Origin: Nostoc sp. TCL26-01 | Lineage (GTDB): Bacteria; Cyanobacteriota; Cyanobacteriia; Cyanobacteriales; Nostocaceae | DNA length: 64,000 bases | NCBI RefSeq assembly: GCF_013393945.1 | Contig: NZ_CP040298.1 | Location: forward strand, 1 to 64,000 | Reading direction: 5' to 3' | Translations under genes and position numbers: made by a program | The notes under the pieces: model-generated | The model's input: only the letters and a program-made list of their open reading frames with translations | Told to the model about the DNA's origin: nothing | The model's database searches: none | Shown: piece after piece, positions 15,001-30,000 of the stretch | Position numbering within the stretch: position 1 is the stretch's first letter | How the letters are laid out: every line of letters begins with the position of its first letter

Positions 15001-18000
15001 GCTGGACTAGATGTGATATCTAACACCGTCACTTGGCTAATTCAAGCAATTGACCCCAATACCGGGGAAGTCATGCAAAACCCGAAAATTGGGATTTTGC
15101 CACCTAATAATGCCAATGGGGTCGGTAGTGGTTTTACTAGCTACACCGTACTACCGAAAGCTGACAGTACTACAGGTACAGAGATTGTTAGCTCGGCGCG
15201 AGTGATTTTCAACACCACTGCTCCCATCGATACAGCACAGGTGACTAACATTATTGATGGTGTTGCCCCAACAACTACATTAACGGCAACACCTTTGGTG
15301 GCTGGTGGTTCCGACTACTTGGTGAAGTGGACAGCAACTGATGATAGTACAGATGCGGGAGTTAAGCACGTAACCGTGTATGTAGCAGAAGACGGTGGTA
15401 ACTACAAAATTTGGCAGCAGCAGACTACGGAAACGAGTGCTGTTTACAGTGGTCGTGCTGGACACAGTTACGAATTTTTGGCATTGGCAACCGATAATGC
15501 GGGGAACAGGGAACAACCAGGACTGGGCATTAGTGTACCAAATGACGGCTTCCAAACCAATTTAGGTACGTTACCAACAGTAGAAAAGACCACTGTGCCG
15601 GATTTAGGTACTGCCCCCGCACCCACATTAGAAGCATCCACTAATCAACTATTTTTAGAAGCAAAGCAAGGTATTCCTGCAAGTATTCCGGCTACCAACG
15701 CATCTGAATTTAAGAACATTCTCCGTCCCTTTGCTGCCACAGCTTTTGCTACAGGCATTCGCACCAGCCACGCTGATATTGCTCCTTTAGCAATTACAAT
15801 CCTTGAGGATGGCTCAGTTTTAGCCAGTGGTGGTGCTAATCGTGGTTCATTATACCGCTTTGATCAGACTGGTGGTGTCGCCAGCACTCCCGTAGCTACA
15901 TTATCCCAGCCAATTTTTGACATGGGTGTAGATGGTAATGGCACTCTTTGGGCAACTACAGGTGGCGGCCCCTTAGTGCAACTAAACCTACAAACTGGCA
16001 AAATTGTCAAGCAGTACGGCGATAGTATCACTCAAGCACTGGCGATCCAAAAAGAAACAGGACTAATTTATGTTTCTTCTGGCAAGGGCATTGAAATCTT
16101 CAATCCCCAAACCGAAACTTTCTCTCATTACAGTGACTTACGGGTAGATAGTTTAACGTTTGCACCAGATGGTAAGCTGTGGGCGACTACTTGGCCAGAA
16201 CGTGGTGATATTGTTCGCTTTGATGCACAAGGCAAAGCTCAAAGAATGCTTTCTTTTGATAGCCCTGTTGATTCTATTGCTTTTGGCATGAAGGGAAGCC
16301 GTTTAGATGGGTTGTTGTTTGTTTCCAACAACAATACCAAAACGGGAACACAGCAGGATGGCCGCGTTTATATGGTTGACTTAGCAACCTTACAATACGT
16401 AACGTTGGCATCTGGTGGTAGTAGGGGTGAAAATATCGAGACGACAGCAGATGGTCGAATTTTACTAAGTCAATCAAATCAAATTGATGTATTTAGCCCC
16501 TTAATAGCACCAAAAGTTAAAGCCACGAATCCTGCACCCGATGCCATTGTTGCCTTGCCACAGGGGACAATTAGCATCACCTTTGACTCGGATATGTACG
16601 CTGGGACTGCTAACGATATCGCTTCAGTTCTTAACCCAGCTAACTTTGAATTAGTCAGTGCTAGTGATAAATTCACACCACAGTCAGTCCGCTACGATGC
16701 CCAAACCCGTACTGTACTGTTGGATTTCAATACCATTACCCCTGAACATTATGAATTGCGGGTATCCCAGAACCTCAAGAGTCTTGCTGGGGCAGAACTG
16801 ATTGGGGGATACAAAGAGCAGTTTACAGCGATTTCGGATTTTTCAGCCCTAGTAGACTTCCAATTTAGCAATGCTCGTTCTGACCGCGCTAACGGGACAA
16901 TTTCTTATGATGTTACGCTCAAGAGTAAGGCTGATTCTGACTTACTTCTACCAGTAATGTTGGTGCTTGACCCGCAAGAGTACTTTACAGGTGTACCAAC
17001 AGGGGCGACACGCAGCACTACTGGCGCATACATGATAGATTTGCGGGACAATTTACCTGAAGGTGTGCTTAAACCCGGTCAGTCTACCACTTCCCGTACC
17101 ATCACGGTTTATAACCCGGATGCACTGCGGGTGGAATTTACCCCTGGCATATATGCGCTACCTTATCCGAACCAAGCACCTATCATCACTTCTGCACCAG
17201 TATTAACAGCTTATTCTGGGCAGTCATATACTTACCAAGTGGCAGCTAATGACCCAGATGGGGCTGTGTTGGGGTATTTATTGTACGATGCACCCCAAGG
17301 TATGAGTGTTGACCAAAGTACAGGTTTAATTACCTGGACACCAACACAAATAAGCCCTGCAAGTAGCAATGTAACATTGCAAGTATATGACCTACGCGGT
17401 GCTAAGACAACGCAGACTTTTAGTTTGAATGTGGTAGGCGGGAATCACAAACCTGTATTTAATACTCCTGTTGTGAGTGGTGGAATTATTGTTTCATCTG
17501 CTGGGACAAATTCTGCTGCTACTCCAATTACTATCAAGGGTGCAGAAGGTAAGGCTTTACAAATTAAAGTACAAGCAACAGATAGCGATCTCCCAAAAAC
17601 GACTAGCGGAAGCGATCGCCATCAGCTAATATATTGGGCAGATAACCTACCTAACAGTGCGATTTTTGACTCCGCCACAGGGATTCTGACTTGGACTCCA
17701 AGCTACACTGCTGCTGGCACTTACGAAAATGTACAGTTTACTGTGAGTGATGGTATAGAAAAAGTTACACAAACTGCCACTATCCTGATTGCACCCACTA
17801 ACCAAGCTCCCACCTTAGTACGTCCAGCCAACACCATTATCCGTGAAGGTGAAAAAGTCCGCATTCAGCTCCAAGCAACCGACCCAGACATCACCAATCC
17901 TACTCCCTCACTCCCTCACTCCCTCACTCCCTCACTCCCACCCTCCCTCCTAACTCTAGCAACAGGAACACCTGGGACAGCAGGAGAAGCAATTAGCTAC

Positions 18001-21000
18001 TCTACAAATACACCGCTTTTATCAACCATCAAAGCTGATTTGGGTGGTGCGGTGTTATGGAATGGTCAGACTACTAGTTTGGTTGGTAATGAACGCTTTA
18101 CTTTTAGTCTCAGACATTCTGAACTACAGTCTACAGCTACAGATACGGTGCTGTTGGGTGTTGAGTTAGAGGGTAATATGACATTACCCACACTACAAGG
18201 TTTAACACCTATTGCCACACACAGCGATGCTAATGGTAGTTACGCACTATTCGCCGTCAATCGCGCTGGCTTAAACCTCATTGAACTCCCCAATACTTCC
18301 CCCACTCCCTCACTCCCCCACTCCCTCACTCTCTTCATAGCTGGTGATATCAACCGCGATGGTAAAGTTGATGGGGTGGATAGTGGACTGTTGGAGGGAG
18401 CAATTTCTTCTGGGGTTTACAATACTAGTTACGACTTCAACCGTGATGGTGTCATCAATGCTGCTGATGTCCAGATTCTGGGTAGTAATTATGGGTTTAG
18501 AGCGAATCAAGCCCCTGTGGTGACTCCCAAGCAGGTATTAACTCACGTTGATTTAGATACTACTGTGGCACTGAATGGGTTAGCAACTGACCCAGAAGGG
18601 GATGCGGTGTTCTTCCGGATTTTGAGTGCAGATAATGGCACGGCTTCCTTTACGGCTGATGGTAAGTCGGTGTTGTTTACGCCGAATGATGATTACTACG
18701 GTGCGGCTAGTTTTACCTTGGTGGCAGATGATGGTTATAGTATGTCTGCGCCTGTGAAGGTGGATGTGAATGTTAGTAATGCGGCGTTGGTGAATCTGGA
18801 TTTTGCTCGCCGTGGTTTGCGGTTGAATGCTCTTGATAGTACCGAGTTGGTGGTGATTGGCGATTTTGCTGACCAGCAGGATGTTATACTACCGTATTCT
18901 TATTTGCAGTTGGCTTCAGATAATTCTGCTGTAGCGGGGGTGTCTCAGGGTGTAGTTACGGGGTTAAGCGATGGTGTGTCGGTGCTAAGTGCTTCCAGAA
19001 ATGGTATCTCTGCGGTGACGGCGCTGCGAGTGGGTGAATTGAGTGCGCCTACGAATCAAGCTGAGTTTAATTTAGCACTGGCTGAAACCAATGGGCTAAA
19101 TGTTTACCCGAAAGCGGTAACACTAGTACAAGGGATCACACGCAAATTATTGGTTGGTATCAATGAAATAATAGATTCGCCAGATTTAAGAACGGCAGCT
19201 TCTGGCACTCGCTACTTCGTTAGCAACCCCAATGTATTGCAAGTAACGCCAGATGGATTAATTACTGCAACAGATGAAGGAGTAGCGAATGTAACGGTTA
19301 TTCATGGTGCAGCAGAGTATGTAGTTCCCGTGCAGGTAGAAATTCCACATCTCAACTCGGCGACTTTAGGTGTCAATGGTGGTGTGGTGCAAGCCATTGA
19401 TGGGTCAATGGTTATGGTTGCTCCTGGTGCTTTAAAAGGAGAAAGTAATGTCAGCATTCAACAGATAAGTAAAGAGAACCTGACGACATTACCAATTACA
19501 GAGGATAAATTCTCAATTGCTGGAGCATTCAAGTTAGATTTAGGTGATAAACCTTTAGATATACCTGTCCAGTTGGCAATTCCCGCACCTGACGATTTAG
19601 CTGCTGGTCAAGAAGTTTTCTTTATCCGCCAAACAGAACTACCAGATGAAACTGGTACTCTAAAATCTGTTTGGATACTTGAAGAATCTGGGATTGTTGG
19701 CGATGATCGCATGATTCGCACTTCCTCACCACCTTGGGCAGGTGCATTTACCTCTGGAACATTTGCTTATATAGCTCCAAAAACTGATAACTCTGAAGTC
19801 ATAGCTTTAGGTATAGTGACGAGCCTTGCAGCAGGATTTGCATTTGCAAAGCTTTCACCAAACATATTGATAGCAGGTGCTGTCATAGGAATTGGTTTAA
19901 TTACATTTGGCTATTTGCTATCTGAGGGGCTAAATAAAAAAGATGTAGAGATAGTCTCAATACCACAAGTAGGGCTACCTTATACAACTAAAGCAAATAT
20001 CCAACTAAACCTTGACCAAATTACCTCCAGGGTTACTCCTACTGCTATTATTCAAGTACCACCGCCCCCAGTAGTGACAAATATTACACCAGTAATTAAA
20101 AACGTAGCATTAGACTTTGATCAGCAAGGAGCATTTTTGCGTGTAACAGGTGATAACTTTGGAAACCAATCCGAAAACCTCACAGTTGATTTGAAATTTG
20201 GTTTTCAAACTTTTGAGCAACGCAACATCACCATACTAGAACCAGAAGTAGAAGAGGAAGAAGCAATAAAATTCCGTCTGCCTGATTTTGTCCCATACAA
20301 CAATGACGTAAGCTTCAAAATTGTGCGGCGGACACCTTCGCAAATAGGAACACCCGTGGAGGAAGAAACTGAGCCAGTGAAGATTCCTATTCCCGTGTGT
20401 ATTGAGACTGTTGTTACAGTCAATGCACTCAGCGATACCGTTAAATTAATTAATGGACTTAATCCCAAACAAGTAATTACAGATGCAGGTGTTGAAAATC
20501 TGTTATTAGCAAGTATTCCTGTGGGAACTCCTGATAAGAAAGATAACCCCAGGTATGTTGCTACCACCAGTAATGCCTCTCTTGCTTACATACCTTTAAT
20601 GGGAGGAAGTGAAATTGCGGTAATAGATGTAGTAGGAATGCGAGCCTTGGATGTAGATCCCACTCAAGCAGGTATTAACTCCATTCGCTTACAAAATGCG
20701 GCTGGTGCTGCACCAGCAGATATTGTCATTCATCCAAATAATAAGTTTGCCTATGTAGCAGACAGAAACAGAGCGCAAATTTTTGTCATAGATATCGACC
20801 CTTCGTCACCAAATTATCATCAGCATATTAGTACTATTCCCGTGAATAATGCGCGGTCGGGAATACGCCAGATGGCAATGAGCAGTGATGGTACGCGCTT
20901 GTTTGTGACCATAGCAACTAGCTCTCAATCTGGTAAGGGTGTAATTTCAGTTATTAACATTGATCCCAATGACCGACCCCGTAGCCAAGCAAACACAAAT

Positions 21001-24000
21001 ACACGTAAATGGCATCAACAAATTGGTGAAATTGAAACATCAGCAGGCGTGGAAGGCATTTCTGCTACTCCTAATACCGATAAAATGATTTTCACTAATC
21101 GATTAAAAGATTTTGAAGGCTATGGGGTTTTGACAATTACCAACAACGATCCCAGTCAATTTAAAGCTACTACAAAGTATGCTCAGTTAAATTTAGGTAG
21201 TATTTATGATTATTTTGATGTCAATGAAGCAGTAGCCGTTTCAATGATACGTGATCCTGGCAATGGTGAAGAGTATGCCTTTGTTGCAGGACGCAATGGT
21301 CGTTTATTTGGCAATGAAATTGAAAGTATTGATGGGCCGAAAGCTGGTAGTAACGTTGGTATTATCAAAGACCCATTAAGCGATAACCCTCAATTAATTG
21401 CTGCTACTAGACCAGTTCCAATGGGGTTGACGCAAGACTTAGCTATCACTAGCGATAACCGATATTTGTACGCTACTAACCCAGGTGTTAACGGTACTTT
21501 CGTTTATGATGTCCAGGAAATTGTTAAAACCATTAAGGAAAAATCGTCTCAGCAGTTAAGTGAAAAGCCACTAGAAGAACTTAACTCTGCGGTAAGTATT
21601 GCCGCTAACTTTGGCTCTGGTCGCGGTGCTAATCCTCTTGGTATTGGTGCTTCTTTTGGGTTAGGAATAGCATCCACAAGACCTTTACTGAACTTGATTC
21701 AACCTATCCAGGTTACTAACGAAGAAACACTGACACCTACATTTCAATGGAATTTTGCGGGAATGACAGATGATGTATTAGATATATGTTATAACCCGAC
21801 AAAAGAAGAAGATGTTAAAGAAGTTAATCTCTATGCCAGTGTATTTCCTAAAGGTCAAGGACTACTGCCAGAAGACAGGTGGAGAGAATTAAACGATCTG
21901 CCCCAAACAGATGACTACAACCCTAATCGCATATTGACGGCTAATTGGACTAAGAGTGTTGTAGCACCTTCAAATCAACAAGGGGTTTGGACTTGGAATG
22001 GTGGAAGTAAAATTGGCAGCAATGATGAATTTATGCTTCCCGAAAAATTAACATTAACTGCGAATCAGACCTATTATTGGGCTGTGGAGGCGGTTACTAA
22101 TAAAGGCAAAAAATACGTCGTTGAAAATGGCAAATTTGAAACGCCATTACCAAAGGCTAAAAATAATGGAACATTTACTAATGTCACAATATTAACTCGT
22201 GGGATAGAACCAGTTTCTCAATATAAAGTTGATAACCAATTAGAGGCGATGGCTAAACACATTGCTGGAGAAGATGGTTCTGTATTGAAGTACGATGCAA
22301 AAACTGGTGAGTGGAAACAATTTGCTGGTAAGTCGTTACAAAAAGGTCAACCGTTAGTATTATTAGCAGATTGGATAGAAGCTGCTGCCGACCAAACTAA
22401 ACTTTATAATGCGGGTTTTGCTGAAGCTGCCGCAGATACTTTATTTGCATCGCTAGTGAAGTTAGATCAAAAGAATGCTAATACTTTAGGAGATGATAAA
22501 CAGGGAGCAATTTTTGATTCGTCATTACACTTTATCGGTTTTGGTCAAGGTGCGGTTGTTAATAGCGAAATTATTCAACGTTTAGGTACTTATTTCCCTA
22601 ATGCAGGTGGGATTAGTCAAGAAAACCGCAACTTACAAATGACGACTATTGACCCTCATGATTTTGATGGCAACTCGTTATCAGGAAATGGATTGTTTGG
22701 AAGTATATACGATCCAAAAATCACGGTTTGGCAGAATGTCACTTATGCAGATAATTATTATCAAACAACTAGTGGTTCTCAAACATTGGATGGTCGGAAA
22801 ATTGAAGACATTATCACAATTCCAAATACTTCTTTAATTTACCATTCCAATGCAGACTTCAACCTGGATCTTTCCAAGTTTGCTGGCTTTGATCAAGATA
22901 AAAATGGTAGTGTACATCAAAGTGCTTTAACTTGGTATGCCGGAACTGCTGACTTGAATGAAAGTAGATTACCAGCGTCTAACGGTGATGTTGTTTACCG
23001 TCGTCAAGGAGATTTGGCTGTAGCACAGAAAAATGAAATTACTAGTAGTAATACTCCTTGGTATATCCCTGAACATACTAAAGCAAATTTTGAACAAGGT
23101 GCTGTAAATGCTCCTTGGGAAGGAATTGGTACTGGTTGGTTTTATTCAGTTTTAGGTGGCGGTTCTCAACTGCGTCCGTATGAAGTTGGTGATAGTAATC
23201 AAAGCAAGAATCAGCTTGGCAATTTTGAACAATATTTGAAAAATAATCGCGTTGCTGTCAGTTACGATAATACTGCTCAAGCTCGGATGAGTGGTGATTT
23301 TGCAGTACCAACACTGTTCAATGGTAATTTTGATGCGATCTCTTTCAATGCTGGTGGACAACAATCTATCGCTGGCTGGTCTTTATACGGTGACAACGGT
23401 GGGGCTAATCAAATTACATCGCAAGCGGCTTTGAAAAAATGGACACAAATAACTGGTTTATACAATCGAGCTGATTATCCAGATAATTATGCTTTAGAAT
23501 TAAGCTCTGGTCAAAGTATTGTTCATAACAGATTTGTTGTTCCTGATTGGGGTGTATTGCGATTCGATCTGCATACAGGAGATATAACAGCAGATGCGAC
23601 TAATAAATTGCGAGTAACAATTCAAGCTGTGGATGGCAGCAGCGCAGATGTTTCGACTGAAATTAACCTTCAAGAAGCTCGTGGAACAGTAAGTGAGTAC
23701 TTGGCGGATACGCGGCGAATTGGTTATGGGGAAAAAGGATTTGAGACGTTTACCTTAGATGTTCCAGATACGTTGCGTGGGAAAGTGGCAACTATTTCAT
23801 TTGTGTTGGATGGTGGGAGTCCGGTTTATTTAGACAATGTATTCTTCAAGAGCCAGCATTTATTGCTGGGAAATCCAACACTAAATGGACAGGAAGCGAG
23901 ACCAGATGTGTCTACAAATGCTGATAATTATCTAATTGAGAAGCCTCAGTACGCGCTTTCTTATAATTCCAGCGCGAGAATTCCAAACTGGGTTAGCTGG

Positions 24001-27000
24001 CAGGTCAATCAGTCATGGGTAGGTGCTGCGCCCCGACCAGGTGAAGAAGATGTTACTCCTGGCTATCCATATGGGCCAAAAGACTATCCCTGGATGCCAG
24101 ATGCAATCCTTCCTACACAATTAACAACTGTTTTACCTACAAATTATTCAGCCGATCCTAATTATGATCGAGGACACCAAACGCCAAATGAACATCGTAA
24201 TAGAAATCAAAAAGATCAGTTCTCAACATTTTTGATGACTAATTCCATACCACAATATTTCCAGACTCAGCGGACTGGGTCATGGCGTAGATTCGAGAAT
24301 TTTAGTACCAGTCTTGTCAAAAATAATGGTCTTGAACTTTACAATATTTCTGGAGGAGCCGGAGTATACCCAAATTCTCCCTTGGAGCAAGTTCACGGAA
24401 TCCAAACGCCTGACTCTATTTGGAAGGTAGTTGTGGTTCTTAATCCAGGTGAGACTTTAGAGGATATAAATGTCAACACACCTATTATCGCAGTTAACAT
24501 TCCTAATTACGCTTCGCCATTTCCAGATGACCCAGATTTCCCAAATCCAGGTACAAGTGAGTGGAATATCTGGATAGAAACAATTGATCGAATTGAAGAA
24601 CTGACTGGATTAGATTTACTTTCTAATCTCCCAGATGATATTGAACAATTCATTGAAAGTCGGAAATATGAAGGGCCAATAACAGCTTCAGGATTTCCTA
24701 CATTTACACCATCTCTATCTGCTTCCTTACTTGCTAGTTCAACACCTATTAAAGATAACTTCTCTCAAGTTTCAGATACAGTTATCATTTCGGACACTTC
24801 CGTCAGGCATAGTGGTGTTACAGAATATAGCTCCAGCAACTCTAGGATTATCGATTCCCCCAGGCAAATCAATCAAAGCACTACTCAGGTCAACGTTAGT
24901 CAAGTTAGCCCCAATCAGGTGAGGAGCACCGAACATAGCTCCGGTTATTTGAGCATTGGTCAGGTCAGCTCCTGGCAAACCGGAATCAGCCAAATTGGCT
25001 CTAGTCAAATTGGCTCTAGTCAAATTAGCCCACTCAAGCGTAGCTTCACAGATGGAGGCTTTAGTCAAGTTGGCATCACTGAAATCAACCTCTTCGAGTT
25101 GAGCGCAATCCAAATTAGCTCCACTGAGATTAGCCCCACTCAAATTAGCTCCAGTCAAATTAGCCCCGAACAAAGTCGCTTCGCTCAAGTTGATTCCAGG
25201 CAAGGAGGCATCTTCCAATCTGGCTCCATGCAGGTTAACTTTGGAGAAATCTCTCTCCCCAGCAGCGTATCGTTGCAACAATTCCTCAGCAGTTATACTC
25301 ATCTATACTCCTCTGCATTAAGCAACACATTTAAAGATAACTTACTAAGTATCTTCGACCCCACCTTCAACATCAACTTCCAAATAACCAATCTCCCCAC
25401 CGGACAATTAGCCGAAGCCCAAATCACTGACTACGACCAATACGGTCGCCCCAACGGTGGAACCATCCTCATCGACAACGACGCTAACGGTGTAGGCTGG
25501 TTCATCGACCCCACTCCGCTTGATAACAGCGAATTCACCATTTCCCTCACTGACACAGCCTTCCGAGCTACCACAGGCGACGCATTCGTTAAATACGACC
25601 TCCTCACCACCATCCTCCACGAAACCGGACACCTACTAGGTATAATCAACGGCAACCCAGGCTTTGACCGTTACACCCAAACCATCAACGGCACAAAAAC
25701 CTTCATCGGCAACAACTTTACCGCCACCCTCACCCCAGACGGTAGCCACCTTGACTCCAAAGTACACCCCTACGACCTGATGAACAACACCCTCGCTCCA
25801 GGGGTGCGTAAACTACCATCATGGCTCAACCTGCAAATGATTAACGCTATCCGTAATACTACGGCAGCATCAAATAGTGCAACACAACTAACAGCACCAC
25901 TAACCGCAATACTCCTAGCAGACATCACCAACGGCAACTTCAGCGAAAGCGACACCACCAAACCCGAATACGGCTGGACAACACGCGGTGCAGCCACCAT
26001 CCTTAACAAAGAAGCCGTCCTCACCGAAGACTCCCCCTTACTCAGCAACTTCTCCCAATCCTTCATCATCCCAGAAGGAGCCAAATACCTCCAATTCACC
26101 TTGAAAAACACCACCTTGGGAGCAAACACCCCCACAGCCCCAGGTGACGCATTCGAGGTGGCATTACTCAACGTCAACACCAAACAATCCTTAGTCAACA
26201 CCAGCCAAGGACTCACCCAAACTGACTCCCTACTTAACATCCAAAATAACGGTACATACTACACCAGCAACAAAGTAACTCTAGTCAACACCACCCCCAA
26301 CAGCACCCTTACCCTCAACCAACCACTCACATTTAAAGTAGACCTCACAGGCATTCAAGCAGGAACCGCCGCCACTCTGTACTTCGACCTCCTTGGTTTC
26401 GGTGCAAAAGATGCTAAAGTCGTCCTCGACAACGTAATGCTGCTAGACAACGACTTCATAGCGCCAGTTGCCAACAACGATACCGCCACCACCAACCAAA
26501 CTCAACCAGTTACAATCAACCTTCTGGCTAATGATACTGATGCAGACAGCAGCATCAACCCCTCAACCCTGACCATCCAAACCAACCCCAGCAACGGGAC
26601 AATCCTGCTCAACCCAGATGGTACAGTTACATACACCCCCAACACCACCTTCGTCGGCACAGACACCTTCACCTACACCGTACTCGACACAGAAGGCTTA
26701 ACATCCAACACCGCCGCCGTCAACATCACAGTCAACAATATTGCCCCAGTCATCACAATCATTACAGGCGACACCACCACCACCGAAGGCAAAACAGCCA
26801 ACTTTAGTGCCACAGCCATCGACCCAGGTGACGAACTCACCTACCTCTGGAACTTTGGCGACAATTCACAATTAGTAGAAGGTAAAAACGCTACCCACAC
26901 CTACGCCGACAACCGCACATACATCGCCACCCTCACCGTGATGGATAGCAAAGGCGTAAATAGCTTCCGGTCCCTAGAAATCACCGTCAACAACGCCGCA

Positions 27001-30000
27001 CCCAGAGTGTCAGCAGGTGCAGACCAAAGCATAAACGAAGGTCAATCTGTTAACTTCAACGGCACATTTACCGACCCTGGTATCTTTGACACCCACACCT
27101 ACACTTGGGACTTCGGTGACGGAAATACCGTAAACGGTACACTCATCCCCACTCACATATACGCCAGCAATGGCACTTATACCGCCAAACTCACCGTTAC
27201 CGATTTTGATGGTAGTGTAAGTAGCGATACATTAATCGTCACCGTGAACAATGTCGCTCCTGTAATCAACACCATCAACGGCGAGATTACAGTCAATGAA
27301 GGCGCAACAGCTAACTTCAGTGCCACAGCCACAGATGCAGGCAACGATACATTAACATATACTTGGGACTTCGGCGATCGCACTGAGCCTGTTGAAGGTC
27401 AATCTGTCAGCCACATCTTTACAGATAACAATGATTACACAGTCACCTTGACAGTACGCGACTCGGATGGTGCAGTCACAGTGCAAACACTTAACGTTAA
27501 AGTGAACAACGTTGCACCAATAGTTGACGCAGGTACAGATTCTATCGCCAACGAAGGACAAGCCATAGTCTTCAATGGAAACTTTACTGACCCTGGCATC
27601 TTAGATACTCATACAATCGAGTGGAACTTTGGCGACGGGAACACTACAACAGGTATTCTCAATCCGACGCATACTTATACCCAAAATGGTACGTACAGCG
27701 TCACTCTGACAATAAGCGATAATGCAGGTGCATTAACAACTGACACTCTCACAGTCACCATCAACAATGTCGCCCCCATAATTACTCAAATCACAGGGAC
27801 AACAGAAGTAGAAGAAGGCACAGCAGCTTTCTTCACCGCCCTAGCTACCGATGCAGGCAACGACACCCTCACCTACACATGGAACTTTGGCGATGGTTCT
27901 GACACTGTACAAGGATTTGATGTTAGCCACACCTTCAAAGACAATGGAATTTACACCGTTACCCTGACTGTTAGCGATTCTGATGGTGCAACGACCACCC
28001 AAACACTAATTACAAAAGTTAATAACGTCGCAGCGACAGTTGATGCGGGTGTAGACCAAATCATGTATACAAACGAACCCGTTATCTTCGACGGGCAATT
28101 TACCGATCCAGGGATTTTAGATACCCACACAATTACTTGGGATTTCGGTGACGGCAACATCGCCACTGGTATCCTCAACCCATCCCATACATACACTCAA
28201 CATGGGGAATACATTGTTACCCTGGCGATCGCTGACTCGGATGGTGCAATCTCCAACGATACCATGATCATGACCGTGAAGAAACCGCCCACCATCTCTG
28301 TGAGCAATATCTCCATCCAGGAAGGGGATCATGGCAACAAGTATGCCGTTTTCACTGCCAGCTTAAGTGAAGCTAGCTTACGTACCATCACCGCCAACTA
28401 CTCCACTAGCGACGGCACAGCCACTTTTGCCGATTATACTGCTAGCAATGGCACAATCACCTTTGAAAGAGGCGAAATCAGCAAGACTATTACCGTTCAA
28501 GTTCTCGGTGATACAACAGATGAATTTGATGAAACCTTCTTCCTCAATTTGAGCGAGGTGACGAACGCTACAATCGTTAATCACACAGCCTCTGCCATCA
28601 TCTTGGACGATGACGCTGACCCAAGCATCACGATAGGTGACAGAAGCATCACCGAAACAGACAATGGTACAGCAACCATTACCTACACTCTTAACCTTTC
28701 TGCACCTAGCGCCAAACCGATCTCGGTAAAATATGGCACAGAAGATGGTACGGCAATAGCTCTTAATGACTACATCGCTACCAACGGTATAATTAACTTT
28801 GCTCCCGGTGAAATAACCAAAACTGTTACCGTACAGGTACTTGGTGATACCATCGATGAATTTGACGAAACCTTCTTCCTGAACTTGAGTGATGCTACAA
28901 ACGCTACCATTACCAACAACCAAGCCGTAAGTACAATCCTCGACAACGACGTACCACCCAGCATCATCATAGGTGACAAAACTATCACGGAAGGTGACAA
29001 CGGTACAGCAGCAATCACCTACACCGTCAGCCTCTCTGCACCTAGCGCCAAACCAATCTCCGTCAAATACGCTACAGCAGATGGGACAGCAACTGCTGGA
29101 ACTGACTATACTGCTACCAACGGTACAATTAACTTTGAAAGAGGTGAAACAACTAAAACCATTACGGTACAAGTGCTGGGTGACACTATTGATGAATATG
29201 ACGAAACCTTATTCCTCAATTTGAGCGATGCTACAAACGCTACCATTACCAAAAACCAAGCTGTAAGTACAATCCTGGACAACGACGCACCACCCAGCAT
29301 CATCATAGGTGACAAAACCATCATGGAAGGTGACAACGGTACAGCTACCATCACCTATACCGTGAACCTCTCCGCAGCCAGTGAAAAAACAATCTTAGTT
29401 AAATACGCTACAGCAGACGGTACGGCAATTGCCGGAACTGACTACACCGCCACCAACGGAACACTCACTTTTGCACCAGGAGAAATCACTAAAACGATTA
29501 CCGTACAAGTGCTAGGCGACACTATTGATGAATTTGATGAAACTTTCTTCCTCAACTTGAGCGATGCCACAAATGCCACAATTACTAACAACCAAGCCAT
29601 AAGTACAATTGTTGACAACGATGCACTACCAAGTATAACGATTGGCGACAGAACTATCACTGAAACAGATAGTGGTACAACAACCATCACTTACACTATC
29701 AACCTCTCCGCAGCCAGCGCCAAACCCATCTCCCTCAAATACGCTACAGCAGATGGCACAGCAACTGTCGGGAATGACTACACCGCCATCAATGGTACAA
29801 TCAGCTTTGTACCAGGGGAAACCAGCAAAACCGTTACTGTTCAAGTACTTGGTGACACCATTGACGAATTCGACGAAACCTTCTTCCTCAACTTGAGCGA
29901 TGCTACAAATGCCACAATTGCTAAGAATCAAGCGGTAAGTACAATTGTTGACAACGATGCACTACCAAGTATCACGATTGACGACAGAACTATCACTGAA

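Noticed and set aside
25408..25632. Antisense frames downstream of the pentapeptide gene (also 25770-26240)
   Set aside because: They lack an RBS and protein-like repeats; they look like mirror frames of the giant gene, unlike the pentapeptide gene, which has both.
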